Part shown: positions 29,311 through 44,737 of the stretch, piece after piece
Position numbering within the stretch: position 1 is the stretch's first letter
Layout of the letters: every line of letters begins with the position of its first letter
Assembly: GCF_910591885.1 (NCBI RefSeq)
Contig: NC_063271.1
Coordinates: forward strand, 15,865,001-15,929,000
Source of the DNA: Bombus terrestris
Taxonomy: Eukaryota; Arthropoda; Insecta; Hymenoptera; Apidae
DNA: 64,000 bases
Reading direction: 5' to 3'
The notes under the pieces: model-generated
Seen by the model: only the letters and a program-made list of their open reading frames with translations
Database searches by the model: none
What the model was told of the DNA's origin: nothing
Translations under genes and position numbers: made by a program

Positions 29311-30469
29311 ACGTGTAACGTTATATAGTATTACTATATAACGTATAACGTTATGTACTATTACGATGTAACGTATAACGTTATATAGTATTACTATACA
29401 ACGTGTAACTTTATATAGTATTACGTTATAACGTATAACGTTATATGGTATTACGTTATAACGTATAACGTTACATAGTATTACGATACAACGTATAACG
29501 TTATGTAGTATTACGTTATAACGTATAACGCTATAAACTATTACTATATAAAGTATAACGTTGTGTACTATTACGGTGCAACGTATAACGTTGTATAGTA
29601 CTACGTTATAACGTATAACGTTATATGGTATTACGACATAACGTATAACGTTATGTAGTATTACGTCATATCGTATAACGTTATAAACTATTACTATATA
29701 ACGTATAACGTTATGTACTACTACGATGTAACGTATAACGTTATATAGTATTACTATACAACGTGTAACGTTATATAGTATTACTATACAACGTGTAACG
29801 TTATATAGTATTACGTCATAACTTATAACGTTATAAACTATTACTATATAACCTATAACGTTATATACTATTACGATGTATCGTAAATATACTATTACTA
29901 TTCAACGTGTAACGTTATAAAATATTACGATATAACGTATAACGTTATATAGTAGTACGTCATAACTTATAACGTTATAAACTATTACTATATAACGTAT
30001 AAAGTTATATGCTATTACGATGTATCGTAAATATACTATTACTATAAAACGTGTAACGTTATATAGTATTACGTCATAACGTATAACGTTATAAACTATT
30101 ACTATATAACGTATAACGTTATATACTATTACGATGTATCGTAAATATACTATTACTATACAACGTGTAACGTTATATAGTATTACGTTATAACGTATAA
30201 CGTTATATGATATTACGTTATAACGTATAACGTTATAAACTGTTACTATATAACGTATAACGGTATAAGCTACTACTATATAACGTATAACGTTATGTGC
30301 TATTACTATGTATCGTAAATATACTATTACTATAAAACGTGTAACGTTATATAGTATTACGTTATAACGTATTACGTTATATAGTATTGCTATACAATGT
30401 GTAACGTTACATAGTATTACGTTATAACGTGTAACGTTATAAGCCATTACAATATAACGTATAACGTTA
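29311..30469 (+). repeat. Mixed satellite segment with block B/C left-flank monomers
   Basis: This segment contains the ACGCTATAAA/GGTGCAACG module (29528), two CTATACAACGTG monomers (29750-29809), two GTCATAACTTATAACG monomers and a TATTCAACG monomer, in the order seen at 14016-14490 and 18411-18890. It then joins GGTATAAGCTACTAC and GTGCTATTACTATGTATCG monomers. No gene. Confidence 0.7.
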
Positions 30470-32035
30470 TGTGCTATTACTGTGTATCGTAAATATACTA
30501 TTACTATAAAACTTGTAACGTTATATAGTATTACGTTATAACGTATTGCGTTATATAGTATTACTATACAATGTGTAACGTTACATAGTATTACATAATA
30601 ACGTATAACGTTATATGGTATTACGTTATAACGTATAACGTTATATAGTATTACGATGTAACGTATAACGTTATATAGTATTACGTCATATCGTATAACG
30701 TTATAAACTATTACTATATAACGTATAACGTTATGTACTACTACGATGTAACGTATAACGTTATATAGTATTACTATACAACGTGTAACGTTATATAGTA
30801 TTACGTTATAACGTATAACGTTATATGATATTACGTTATAACGTATAACGTTATATGATATTACGTTATAACGTATAACGTTATATGATATTACCTTATA
30901 ACGAATAACGTTATATAGTACTACGACATAACGTATAACGTTATATACTATTAGAATACAACGTGTAACGTTATATAGTATTACTTTATAACGTATAACG
31001 TCATATAGTATTACTATACAACGTATAACGTTATATAGTATTACGTTATAACGTATAACGTTATATGGTATTACGTTATAATGTATAACGTTATATAGTA
31101 TTACGATATAACGTATAACGTTATATAGTATTGCGTCATAACGTATAACGTTATAAACTATTACTATATAACGTATAACGTTATATAATAGTACGAGGTA
31201 TCGTAAATATCCTATTACTATAAAACGTGTAACGTTATACAGTATTACGTTATAACATATAACGTTATATAGTATTACTATACAATGTGTAACGTTACAT
31301 AGTATTACGTTATAACGTATAACGTTATATGGTATTACGTTATAACGTATAACGTTATGTAGTATTACGTCATATCGTATAACGTTATAAACTATTACTA
31401 TATAACGTATAACGTTATGTACTACTACGATGTAACGTATAACGTTATATAGTATTACTATACAACGTGTAACTTTATATAGTATTACGTTATAACGTAT
31501 AACGTTATATGATATTACGTTATAACGTATAACGTTATATGATATTACGTTATAACGTATAACGTTAGATGATATTACGTTATAACGTATAACGTTATAG
31601 ACTATTACTATATAACGTATAACGTTATATAATAATACGATGTATCGTAGTTATACTATTACTATACAACGTGTAACGTTATATAGTATTACGTTATATA
31701 GTATTACTATACAATGTGTAACGTTACATAGTATTATGTTGTAACGTATAACGTTATATGGTATTACCTTATGACGTATAACGTTATATAGTATTACGAT
31801 GTAACGTATAACGTTATATTCTATTACTATACAACGTGTAACGTTATATAGTATTACGTTATAACGTACAACGTTATATAGTATTACGTCATAACGTATA
31901 ACGTTATATACTATTACGATGTATCGTAAATATACTATTACTATACAACGTGTAACGTTATATAATATTACGTTATATACTATTACTATACAACGTGTAA
32001 CGTTATATAATATTACGTTATATAGTATTACTATA
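30470..32035 (+). repeat. Third, partial copy of the 2,070-bp block
   Basis: This aligns with about 24800-26365 at offset 5670, and so with the second 2,070-bp copy at offset 3600. It shares ACGTATTGCG, CATAATAACG and the 446 module (31196 to 31642). It has its own changes, such as CTATTAGAATAC near 30951, and diverges after about 32035, where CTATATAACG replaces CTATACAATG. Confidence 0.85.
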
Positions 32036-33333
32036 TAACGTATAACGTTATATGGTATTACGTTATAACGTGTAACGTTATATAGTATTACTATACAACG
32101 TGTGACGTTATATAGTATTACTATACAACGTGTAACGTTGTATAGTATTACGTTATAACGTATAACGTTATATGGCGTTACGTTATAATGTATAACGTTA
32201 TATAGTATTACGATATAACGTATAACGTTATATAGTATTACGTTATATAGTATTACTATACAATGTGTAACGTTACATAGTATTATGTTGTAACGTATAA
32301 CGTTATATGGTATTACCTTATGACGTATAACGTTATATAGTATTACGATGTAACGTATAACGTTATATTCTATTACTATACAACGTGTAACGTTATATAG
32401 TATTACGTTATAACGTATAACGTTATATGATATTACGTTATAACGTATAACGTTATATAGTATTACGATGTAACGTATAACGTTAAATAGTATTACGATG
32501 TAACGTATAACGTTATATTCTATTACTATACAACGTGTAACGTTATATACTCTTACGATGTAACGTATAACGTTGTATACTATTACTATACAACGTGTAA
32601 CGTTATATACTATTACGTTATAACGTATAACGTTATATGGTATTGCGTTATAATGTGTAACGTTATATAGTATTACTATATAACGTATAACGTTATGTAC
32701 TATTACGATGTAACGTATAACGTTATATAGTATTACTATACAACGTGTAACTTTATATAGTATTACGTTATAACGTATAACGTTATATGGTATTACGTTA
32801 TAACGTATAACGTTACACAGTATTACGATACAACGTATAACGTTATGTAGTATTACGTTATAACGTATAACGCTATAAACTATTACTATATAAAGTATAA
32901 CGTTGTGTACTATTACGGTGCAACGTATAACGTTGTATAGTACTACGTTATAACGTATAACGTTATATGGTATTACGATATAACGTATAACGTTATGTAG
33001 TATTACGTCATATCGTATAACGTTATAAACTATTACTATATAACGTATAACGTTATGTACTACTGCGATGTAACGTATAACGTTATATAGTATTACTATA
33101 CAACGTGTAACGTTATATAGTATTACTATACAACGTGTAACGTTATATAGTATTACTATACAACTTGTAACGTTATATAGTATTACGTCATAACGTATAA
33201 CGTTATAAACTATTACTATATAACGTATAACGTTATGTACTATTACGATATAACGTATAACGTTGTATAGTATTACGTCATAACGTATAACGTTATAAAC
33301 TATTACTATATAACGTATAACGTTATATAATAT
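32036..33333 (+). repeat. Mixed satellite segment with ACGCTATAAA module
   Basis: This segment holds GTGTGACGTTATATAG and half-length ATTACGTTATATAGT monomers, then the series ending in GTATTGCG, ACGATACAACG and ACGCTATAAA/GGTGCAACG (32870). It then joins the 609 module at 33334. An ACAACTTGTAACG variant near 33162 is private to it. No gene. Confidence 0.65.
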
Positions 33334-35329
33334 CACGATGTATCGTAAATATACTATTACTATACAACGTGTAACGCTATTTAGTATTACGTTATATATT
33401 ATTACTGTACAATGTGTAACGTTACATAGTATTATGTTGTAACGTATTACGTTATATGGTATTACCTTATGACGTATATCGTTATATAGTATTACGATGT
33501 AACGTATAACGTTATATTCTATTACTATACAACGTGTAACGTTATATAGAATTACGTTATAACGTATAACGTTATATGATATTACGTTATAACGTATAAC
33601 GTTATATAGTATTACTATACAACGTGTAACGTTATATAGTATTACGCTATAACGTATAACGTTATATGGTATTACGTTATAATGTACAACGTTATATAAT
33701 ATTACGATATATCGTATAACGTTGTATAGTATTACGTCATAACGTATAACGTTATAAACTATTACTATATAACGTATAACGTTATATGCTATTACGATGT
33801 ATCGTAAATATACTATTACTATACAACGTGTAACGTTATATAGTATTACGTTATAACGTATAACGTTATGTGATATTACGTTATAACGTATAACGTTATA
33901 AACTATTACTATATAACGTATAACGGTATATACTATTACGATGTAGCGTAAATATACTATTACTATACAACGTGTAACGTTATATAATATTACGTTATAT
34001 AGTATTACTATACAATGTGTAACGTTACATAGTATTATGTTGTAACGTATAACGTTATATGGTATTACGTTATGACGTATAACGTTATATAGTATTACGA
34101 TGTAACGTATAACGTTATGTTCTATTACTATACAACGTGTAACGTTATATAGTATTACGTTATAACGTACAACGTTATATAGTATTACGTCATAACGTAT
34201 AACGTTATAAGCTACTACTATATAACGTATAACGTTATGTGCTATTACTATGTATCGTAAATATACTATTACTATAAAACGTGTAACGTTATATAGTATT
34301 ACGTTATAACGTATTACGTTATATAGTATTACTATACAATGTGTAACGTTACATAGTATTACGTTATAACGTGTAACGTTATAAGCTATTACAATATAAC
34401 GTATAACGTTATGTGCTATTACTATGTATCGTAAATATACTATTACTATAAAACGTGTAACGTTATATAGTATTACGTTATAACGTATTGCGTTATATAG
34501 TATTACTATACAATGTGTAACGTTACATAGTATTACGTTATAACGTATAACGTTATATGGTATTACGTTATAACGTATAACGTTATATAGTATTACGATG
34601 TAATGTATAACGTTATAAACTATTACTATATAACGTATAACGTTATGTACTACTACGATGTAACGTATAACGTTATATAGTATTACTATACAACGTGTAA
34701 CGTTATATAGTATTACGTTATAACGTATAACGTTATATGATATTACGTTATAACGAATAACGTTATATAGTACTATGATATAACGTATAACGTTATATAC
34801 TATTACAATACAACGTGTAACGTTATATAGTATTACATTATAACGTATAACGTCATACAGTATTACTATACAACGTGTAACGTTATATAGTATTACGATA
34901 TAACGTATAACGTTATATAGTATTACGTCATAACGTATAACGTTATAAACTATTACTATATAACGTATAACGTTATATAATATTACGAGGTATCGTAAAT
35001 ATACTATTAATATAAAACGTGTAACGTTATATAGTATTACATTATAACATATAACGTTATATAGTATTACTATACAATGCGTAACGTTACATAGTATTAC
35101 GTTATAACGTATAACGTTATATGGTATTACGTTATAACGTATAACGTTATGTAGTATTACATCATATCGTATAACGTTATAAACTATTACTATATAACCT
35201 ATAACGTTATATAATAATACGATGTATCGTAAATATACTATTACTATATAACGTATAACGTTATGTACTACTACGATGTAACGTATAACGTTATATAGTA
35301 TTACTATACAACGTGTAACGTTATATAGT
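33334..35329 (+). repeat. 609 module and right flank
   Basis: The CACGATGTATCG monomer at 33334 and the GTAGCGTAAATA monomer at 33943 are 609 bp apart, as in blocks A-C. Between them are TATTTAGTATTACG, TAGAATTACG, a TGTACAACG monomer and ACGATATATCG. To the right follow GTTATGTTCTATT, ACGTATTGCG and GTACTATGATATAACG, then an AGGTATCG 24-mer at 34988. Confidence 0.85.
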
Positions 35330-35700
35330 ATTCGTTATAAAGTGTAACGTTATATGCTATTACACTATAACAGATAACGTTATACAATATTACGATATAA
35401 GGTGAAACGATATATAGTATTACGATATAACGTATAACGTTATATAGTATTACGATATAACGTATAACGCTATATAGTATTACGATATAACGTATAACGT
35501 TATATAGTATTATGATATAACGTATAACGTTATATGGTATTACCTTATAACGTAGAACGTTATATAGTATTACGATATAACGTATAACGTTATAAACTAT
35601 TACTATATAACGTATAACGTTATATACTATTACGATGTATCGTAAATATACTACTACTATACAACGTGTAACGTTATATAGTATTACGTTATAACATATA
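35330..35700 (+). repeat. CAGATA module, copy 1
   Basis: This begins with a 29-bp monomer, ATTCGTTATAAAGTG, missing one base. It continues with ACACTATAACAGATAACG, a GTGAAACGATATATAG monomer and a run of about six ACGATATAACG monomers, followed by a CTACTACTATACAACG monomer. The same series occurs at 42823, 45116 and 60276. This copy differs in places (AAGGTGAAACG, TATGATATAACG). Confidence 0.85.
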
Positions 35701-36212
35701 ACGTTATATCGTATTACTATACAATGTGTAACGTTACATAGTATTACGTTATAACGTGTAACGTTATAAGCTATTACAATATAACGTATAACGTTATGTG
35801 CTATTACTATGTATCGTAAATATACTATTACTATAAAACGTGTAACGTTATATAGTATTACGTTATAACGTATTGCGTTATATAGTATTACTATACAATG
35901 TGTAACGTTACATAGTATTACATAATAACGTATAACGTTATATGGTATTACGTTATAACGTATAACGTTATATAGTATTACGATGTAACGTATAACGTTA
36001 TATAGTATTACGTCATATCGTATAACGTTATAAACTATTACTATATAACGTATAACGTTATGTACTACTACGATGTAACGTATAACGTTATATAGTATTA
36101 CTATACAACGTGTAACGTTATATAGTATTACGTTATAACGTATAACGTTATATGATATTACGTTATAACGTATAACGTTATATGATATTACCTTATAACG
36201 AATAACGTTATA

Positions 36213-38261
36213 TAGTACTACGACATAACGTATAACGTTATATACTATTACAATACAACGTGTAACGTTATATAGTATTACATTATAACGTATAACGTCA
36301 AATAGTATTACTATACAACGTATAACGTTATATAGTATTACGTCATAACGTATAACGTTATAAACTATTACTATATAACGTATAACGTTATATAATAGTA
36401 CGAGGTATCGTAAATATCCTATTACTATAAAACGTGTAACGTTATACAGTATTACGTTATAACATATAACGTTATATAGTATTACTATACAATGTGTAAC
36501 GTTACATAGTATTACGTTATAACGTATAACGTTATATGGTATTACGTTATAACGTATAACGTTATGTAGTATTACGTCATATCGTATAACGTTATAAACT
36601 ATTACTATATAACGTATAACGTTATGTACTACTACGATGTAACGTATAACGTTATATAGTATTACTATACAACGTGTAACGTTATATAGTATTACGTTAT
36701 AACGTATAACGTTATATGATATTACGTTATAACGTATAACGTTATATGATATTACGTTATAACGTATAACGTTAGATGATATTACGTTATAACGTATAAC
36801 GTTATAAACTATTACTATATAACGTATAACGTTATATAATAATACGATGTATCGTAGTTATACTATTACTATACAACGTGTAACGTTATATAGTATTACG
36901 TTATATAGTATTACTATACAATGTGTAACGTTACATAGTATTATGTTGTAACGTAGAACGATATATGGTATTACCTTATGACGTATAACGTTATATAGTA
37001 TTACGATGTAACGTATAACGTTATATTCTATTACTATACAACGTGTAACGTTATATAGTTTTACGTTATAACGTACAACGTTATATAGTATTACGTCATA
37101 ACGTATAACGTTATAAGCTATTACTATATAACGTATAACGTTATGTGCTATTACTATGTATCGTAAATATACTATTACTATAAAACGTGTAACGTTATAT
37201 AGTATTACGTTATAACGTATTACGTTATATAGTATTACTATACAATGTGTAACGCTATATAGTATTACGTTATAACGTATAACGTTATATGGTATTACGT
37301 TATAACGTATAACGTTATATGGTATTACGTTATAACGTATAACGTTATATGGTATTACGTTATAACGTATAACGTTATATAGTATTACGATGTAACGTAT
37401 AACGTTATATAGTATTACGATGTAACGTATAACGTTATATTCTATTACTATACAACGTGTAACGTTATATACTCTTACGATGTAAAGTATAACGTTATAT
37501 AGTATTACTATACAACGTGTAACTTTATATAGTATTACGTTAGAACGTATAACGTTATATGGTATTACGTTATAACGTATAACGTTACATAGTATTACGA
37601 TACAACGTATAACGTTATGTAGTATTACGTCATATCGTATAACGTTATAAACTATTACTATATAACGTATAACGGTATGTAGTATTACGTCATATCGTGT
37701 AACGTTATAAACTATTACTATATAACCTATAACGTTATATACTATTACGATGTATCGTAAATATACTATTACTATTCAACGTGTAACGTTATAAAATATT
37801 ACGATATAACGTATAACGTTATATAGTATTACGTCATAACTTATAACGTTATAAACTATTACTATATAACGTATAACGTTATGTACTACTACGATGTAAC
37901 GTATAACGTTATATAGTATTACTATACAACGTGTAACGTTATATAGTATTACTATACAACGTGTAACTTTATATAGTATTACTATACAACGTGTAACGTT
38001 ATATAGTATTACGTCATAACTTATAACGTTATAAACTATTACTATATAACCTATAACGTTATATACTATTACGATGTATCGTAAATATACTATTACTATT
38101 CAACGTGTAACGTTATAAAATATTACGATATAACGTATAACGTTATATAGTATTACGTCATAACTTATAACGTTATAAACTATTACTATATAACGTATAA
38201 CGATATATGCTATTACGATGTATCGTAAATATACTATTACTATAAAACGTGTAACGTTATA
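36213..38261 (+). repeat. About 2,050-bp tandem duplication, copy 1
   Basis: This aligns with 38262-40310. The offset starts at 2049 bp, becomes 2139 after about 36340 because this copy lacks three monomers present near 38380-38470, and returns to 2049 after about 37440 because the second copy lacks three other monomers. It includes the 446 module at 36403 and a private ATCGTGTAACG near 37692 shared with copy 2. Confidence 0.88.
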
Positions 38262-40310
38262 TAGTACTACGACATAACGTATAACGTTATATACTATTAC
38301 AATACAACGTGTAACGTTATATAGTATTACATTATAATGTATAACGTCAAATAGTATTACTATACAACGTATAACGTTATATAGTATTACGTTATAACGT
38401 ATAACGTTATCTGGTATTACGTTATAATGTATAACGTTATATAGTATTACGATATAACGTATAACGTTATATAGTATTACGTCATAACGTATAACGTTAT
38501 AAACTATTACTATATAACGTATAACGTTATATAATAGTACGAGGTATCGTAAATATCCTATTACTATAAAACGTGTAACGTTATACAGTATTACGTTATA
38601 ACATATAACGTTATATAGTATTACTATACAATGTGTAACGTTACATAGTATTACGTTATAACGTATAACGTTATATGGTATTACGTTATAACGTATAACG
38701 TTATGTAGTATTACGTCATATCGTATAACGTTATAAACTATTACTATATAACGTATAACGTTATGTACTACTACGATGTAACGTATAACGTTATATAGTA
38801 TTACTATACAACGTGTAACGTTATATAGTATTACGTTATAACGTATAACGTTATATGATATTACGTTATAACGTATAACGTTATATGATATTACGTTATA
38901 ACGTATAACGTTAGATGATATTACGTTATAACGTATAACGTTATAAACTATTACTATATAACGTATAACGTTATATAATAATACGATGTATCGTAGTTAT
39001 ACTATTACTATACAACGTGTAACGTTATATAGTATTACGTTATATAGTATTACTATACAATGTGTAACGTTACATAGTATTATGTTGTAACGTATAACGA
39101 TATATGGTATTACCTTATGACGTATAACGTTATATAGTATTACGATGTAACGTATAACGTTATATTCTATTACTATACAACGTGTAACGTTATATAGTAT
39201 TACGTTATAACGTACAACGTTATATAGTATTACGTCATAACGTATAACGTTATAAGCTATTACTATATAACGTATAACGTTATGTGCTATTACTATGTAT
39301 CGTAAATATACTATTACTATAAAACGTGTAACGTTATATAGTATTACGTTATAACGTATTACGTTATATAGTATTACTATACAATGTGTAACGCTATATA
39401 GTATTACGTTATAACGTATAACGTTATATGGTATTACGTTATAACGTATAACGTTATATGGTATTACGTTATAACGTATAACGTTATATAGTATTACGAT
39501 GTAACGTATAACGTTATATACTCTTACGATGTAAAGTATAACGTTATATAGTATTACTATACAACGTGTAACTTTATATAGTATTACGTTAGAACGTATA
39601 ACGTTATATGGTATTACGTTATAACGTATAACGTTACATAGTATTACGATACAACGTATAACGTTATGTAGTATTACGTCATATCGTATAACGTTATAAA
39701 CTATTACTATATAACGTATAACGGTATGTAGTATTACGTCATATCGTGTAACGTTATAAACTATTACTATATAACCTATAACGTTATATACTATTACGAT
39801 GTATCGTAAATATACTATTACTATTCAACGTGTAACGTTATAAAATATTACGATATAACGTATAACGTTATATAGTATTACGTCATAACTTATAACGTTA
39901 TAAACTATTACTATATAACGTATAACGTTATGTACTACTACGATGTAACGTATAACGTTATATAGTATTACTATACAACGTGTAACGTTATATAGTATTA
40001 CTATACAACGTGTAACGTTATATAGTATTACTATACAACGTGTAACGTTATATAGTATTACGTCATAACTTATAACGTTATAAACTATTACTATATAACC
40101 TATAACGTTATATACTATTACGATGTATCGTAAATATACTATTACTATTCAACGTGTAACGTTATAAAATATTACGATATAACGTATAACGTTATATAGT
40201 ATTACGTCATAACTTATAACGTTAGAAACTATTACTATATAACGTATAACGATATATGCTATTACGATGTATCGTAAATATACTATTACTATAAAACGTG
40301 TAACGTTATA
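38262..40310 (+). repeat. About 2,050-bp tandem duplication, copy 2
   Basis: This directly follows copy 1, joined inside a TATAGTACTACGACATAACG monomer. It holds the 446 module at 38542 and three tandem CTATACAACGTG monomers at 39967-40056. Whole-monomer gains and losses relative to copy 1 cancel, so the two copies have equal length but different content. Confidence 0.88.
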
Positions 40311-42444
40311 TAGTATTACGTCATAACGTATAACGTTATAAACTATTACTATATAACGTATAACGTTATGTACTATTACGATATAACGTATAACGTTGTA
40401 TAGTATTACGTCATAACGTATAACGTTATAAACTATTACTATATAACGTATAACGTTATATAATATCACGATGTATCGTAAATATACTATTACTATACAA
40501 CGTGTAACGCTATTTAGTATTACGTTATATAGTATTACTATACAATGTGTAACGTTACATAGTATTATGTTGTAACGTATAACGTTATATGGTATTACCT
40601 TATGACGTATAACGTTATATAGTATTACGATGTAACGTATAACGTTATATTCTATTACTATACAACGTGTAACGTTATATAGAATTACGTTATAACGTAT
40701 AACGTTATATGATATTACGTTATAACGTATAACGTTATATAGTATTACTATACAACGTGTAACGTTATATAGTATTACGCTATAACGTATAACGTTATAT
40801 GGTATTACGTTATAATGTACAACGTTATATAATATTACGATATATCGTATAACGTTGTATAGTATTACGTCATAACGTATAACGTTATAAACTATTACTA
40901 TATAACGTATAACGTTATATACTATTACGATGTATCGTAAATATACTATTACTATACAACGTGTAACGTTATATAGTATTACGTTATAACGTATAACGTT
41001 ATATGATATTACGTTATAACGTATAACGTTATAAACTATTACTATATAACGTATAACGGTATATACTATTACGATGTAGCGTAAATATACTATTACTATA
41101 CAACGTGTAACGTTATATAATATTACGTTATATAGTATTACTATACAATGTGTAACGTTACATAGTATTATGTTGTAACGTATAACGTTATATGGTATTA
41201 CGTTATGACGTATAACGTTATATGGTATTACGTTATAACGTATAACGTTATATAGTATTACGATGTAACGTATAACGTTATATAGTATTACGTCATATCG
41301 TATAACGTTATAAACTATTACTATATAACGTATAACGTTATGTACTACTACGACGTAACGTATAACGTTATATAGTATTACTATACAACGTGTAACGTTA
41401 TATAGTATTACGTTATAACGTATAACGTTATATGATATTACGTTATAACGAATAACGTTATATAGTACTATGATATAACGTATAACGTTATATACTATTA
41501 CAAAACAACGTGTAACGTTATATAGTATTACATTATAACGTATAACATCATACAGTATTACTATACAACGTGTAACGTTATATAGTATTACGATATAACG
41601 TATAACGTTATATAGTATTACGTCATAACGTATAACGTTATAAACTATTACTATATAACGTATAACGTTATATAATATTACGAGGTATCGTAAATATACT
41701 ATTAATATAAAACGTGTAACGTTATATAGTATTACGTTATAACATATAACGTTATATAGTATTACGTCATAACGTATAACGTTATAAGCTATTACTATAT
41801 AACGTATAACGTTATGTGCTATTACTATGTATCGTAAATATACTATTACTATAAAACGTGTAACGTTATATAGTATTACGTTATAACGTATTACGTTATA
41901 TAGTATTACTATACAATGTGTAACGCTACATAGTATTACGTTATAACGTATAACGTTATATGGTATTACGTTATAACGTATAACGTTATATGGTATTACG
42001 TTATAACGTATAACGTTATATAGTATTACGATGTAACGTATAACGTTATATAGTATTACGATGTAACGTATAACGTTATATGGTATTACGTTATAACGTA
42101 TAACGTTATGTAGTATTACGTCATATCGTATAACGTTATAAACTATTACTATATAACCTATAACGTTATATAATAATACGATGTATCGTAAATATACTAT
42201 TACTATATAACGTATAAAGTTATGTACTGCTACGATGTAACGTATAACGTTATATAGTATCACTATACAACGTGTAACGTTATATAGTATTACGTTATAA
42301 CGTATAACGTTATATGGTATTACGTTATAATGTACAACGTTATATAATATTACGATATAACGTATAACGTTGTATAGTATTACGTCATAACGTATTACGT
42401 TATAAACTATTACTATATAACCTATAACGTTATATAATAATACG
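40311..42444 (+). repeat. 609 module and flanks
   Basis: A 609 module starts at 40467 and its GTAGCGTAAATA partner is at 41076. The right flank matches 47975-49740 closely, including ACAAAACAACG and TAACATCATACAG variants (41511-41551 and 49507-49558), so these two copies are sisters. An AGGTATCG 24-mer is at 41683. No gene. Confidence 0.85.
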
Positions 42445-44737
42445 ATGTATCGTAAATATACTATTACTATAAAACGTGTAACGTTATATAGTATTACGTT
42501 ATAACGTATTACGTTATATAGTATTACTATACAATGTGTAACGTTACATAGTATTACGTTATAACGTATAACGTTATATGGTATTACGTTATAACGTATT
42601 ACGTTATATAGTATTACGATGTAACGTATAACGTTATATAGTATTACGATGTAACGTATAACGTTGTATACTATTACTATACAACGTGTAACGTTATATA
42701 CTATTACGTTATAACGTATAACGTTATATGGTATTGCGTTATAACGTGTAACGTTATATAGTATTACTATACAACGTGTAACGTTATATAGTATTACTAT
42801 ACAACGTGTAACGTTATATAGTATTCGTTATAAAGTGTAACGTTATATGCTATTACACTATAACAGATAACGTTATACAATATTACGATATAACGTGAAA
42901 CGATATATAGTATTACGATATAACGTATAACGTTATATAGTATTACGATATAACGTATAACGCTATATAGTATTACGATATAACGTATAACGTTATATAG
43001 TATTACGATATAACGTATAACGTTATATGGTATTACCTTATAACGTAGAACGTTATATAGTATTACGATATAACGTATAACGTTATAAACTATTACTATA
43101 TAACGTATAACGTTATATACTATTACGATGTATCGTAAATATACTACTACTATACAACGTGTAACGTTATATAGTATTACGTTATAACATATAACGTTAT
43201 ATCGTATTACTATACAATGTGTAACGTTACATAGTATTACGTTATAACGTGTAACGTTATAAGCTATTACAATATAACGTATAACGTTATGTGCTATTAC
43301 TATGTATCGTAAATATACTATTACTATAAAACGTGTAACGTTATATAGTATGACGTTATAACGTATTGCGTTATATAGTATTACTATACAATGTGTAACG
43401 TTACATAGTATTAATAATAACGTATAACGTTATATGGTATTACGTTATAACGTATAACGTTATATAGTATTACGATGTAACGTATAACGTTATATAGTAT
43501 TACGTCATATCGTATAACGTTATAAACTATTACTATATAACGTATAACGTTATGTACTAATACGATGTAACGTATAACGTTATATAGTATTACTATACAA
43601 CGTGTAACGTTCTATAGTATTACGTTATAACGTATAACGTTATATGATATTACGTTATAACGTATAACGTTATATGATATTACCTTATAACGAATAACGT
43701 TATATAGTACTACGACATAACGTATAACGTTATATACTATTACAATACAACGTGTAACGTTATATAGTATTACATTATAACGTATAACGTCATATAGTAT
43801 TACTATACAACGTATAACGTTATATAGTATTACGTTATAACGTATAACGTTATATGGTATTACGTTATAATGTATAACGTTATATAGTATTACGATATAA
43901 CGTATAACGTTATATAGTATTACGTCATAACGTATAACGTTATAAACTATTACTATATAACGTATAACGTTATATAATAGTACGAGGTATCGTAAATATC
44001 CTATTACTATAAAACGTGTAACGTTATACAGTATTACGTTATAACATATAACGTTATATATTATTACTATACAATGTGTAACGTTACATAGTATTACGTT
44101 ATGACGTATAACGTTATATGGTATTACGTTATAACGTATAACGTTATGTAGTATTACGTCATATCGTATAACGTTATAAACTATTACTATATAACGTATA
44201 ACGTTATGTACTACTACAATGTAACGTATAACGTTATATAGTATTACTATACAACGTGTAACGTTATGTAGTATTACGTTATAACGTATAACGTTATATG
44301 ATATTACGTTATAACGTATAACGTTATATGATATTACGTTATAACGTATAACGTTAGATGATATTACGTTATAACGTATAACGTTATAAAATATTACTAT
44401 ATAACGTATAACGTTATATAATAATACGATGTATCGTAGTTATACTATTACTGTACAACGTGTAACGTGATATAGTATTACGTTATATAGTATTACTATA
44501 CAATGTGTAACGTTACATAGTATTATGTTGTAACGTATAACGTTATATGGAATTACCTTATGACGTATAACGTTATATAGTATTACGATGTAACGTATAA
44601 CGTTATATTCTATTACTATACAACGTTTAACGTTATATAGTATTACGTTATAACGTACAACGTTATATAGTATTACGTCATAACGTATAACGTTATAAGC
44701 TATTACTATATAACGTATAACGTTATGTGCTATTACT
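42445..44737 (+). repeat. 2,293-bp exact tandem duplication, copy 1
   Basis: Compared base by base in 60-bp lines, 42445-44836 is identical to 44738-47129 at offset 2293. The first mismatch on the left is 42444 against 44737, and on the right 44837 against 47130. The unit holds a CAGATA module (42823), a 29-bp ATTAATAATAACG monomer (43410), a 446 module (43985) and many private variants (TATGACG, TTCTATAG, ACTACAATG, ACGTGATATAG, ACGTTTAACG). Confidence 0.95.
43410..43438 (+). repeat. 29-bp monomer with 1-bp deletion (ATTAATAATAACG)
   Basis: Related copies elsewhere (24922, 30592, 35920) read ATTACATAATAACG; one base is lost here. The same deletion is at 45703-45731 and 50289-50317, so it predates the 2,293-bp duplication and marks those three units as one lineage. 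The frame on the minus strand shifts here. Confidence 0.85.

Noticed and set aside
22831..33340. tRNA, rRNA or other structured RNA genes
   Set aside because: Nothing other than satellite monomers is present; hairpins seen are the monomer palindromes.
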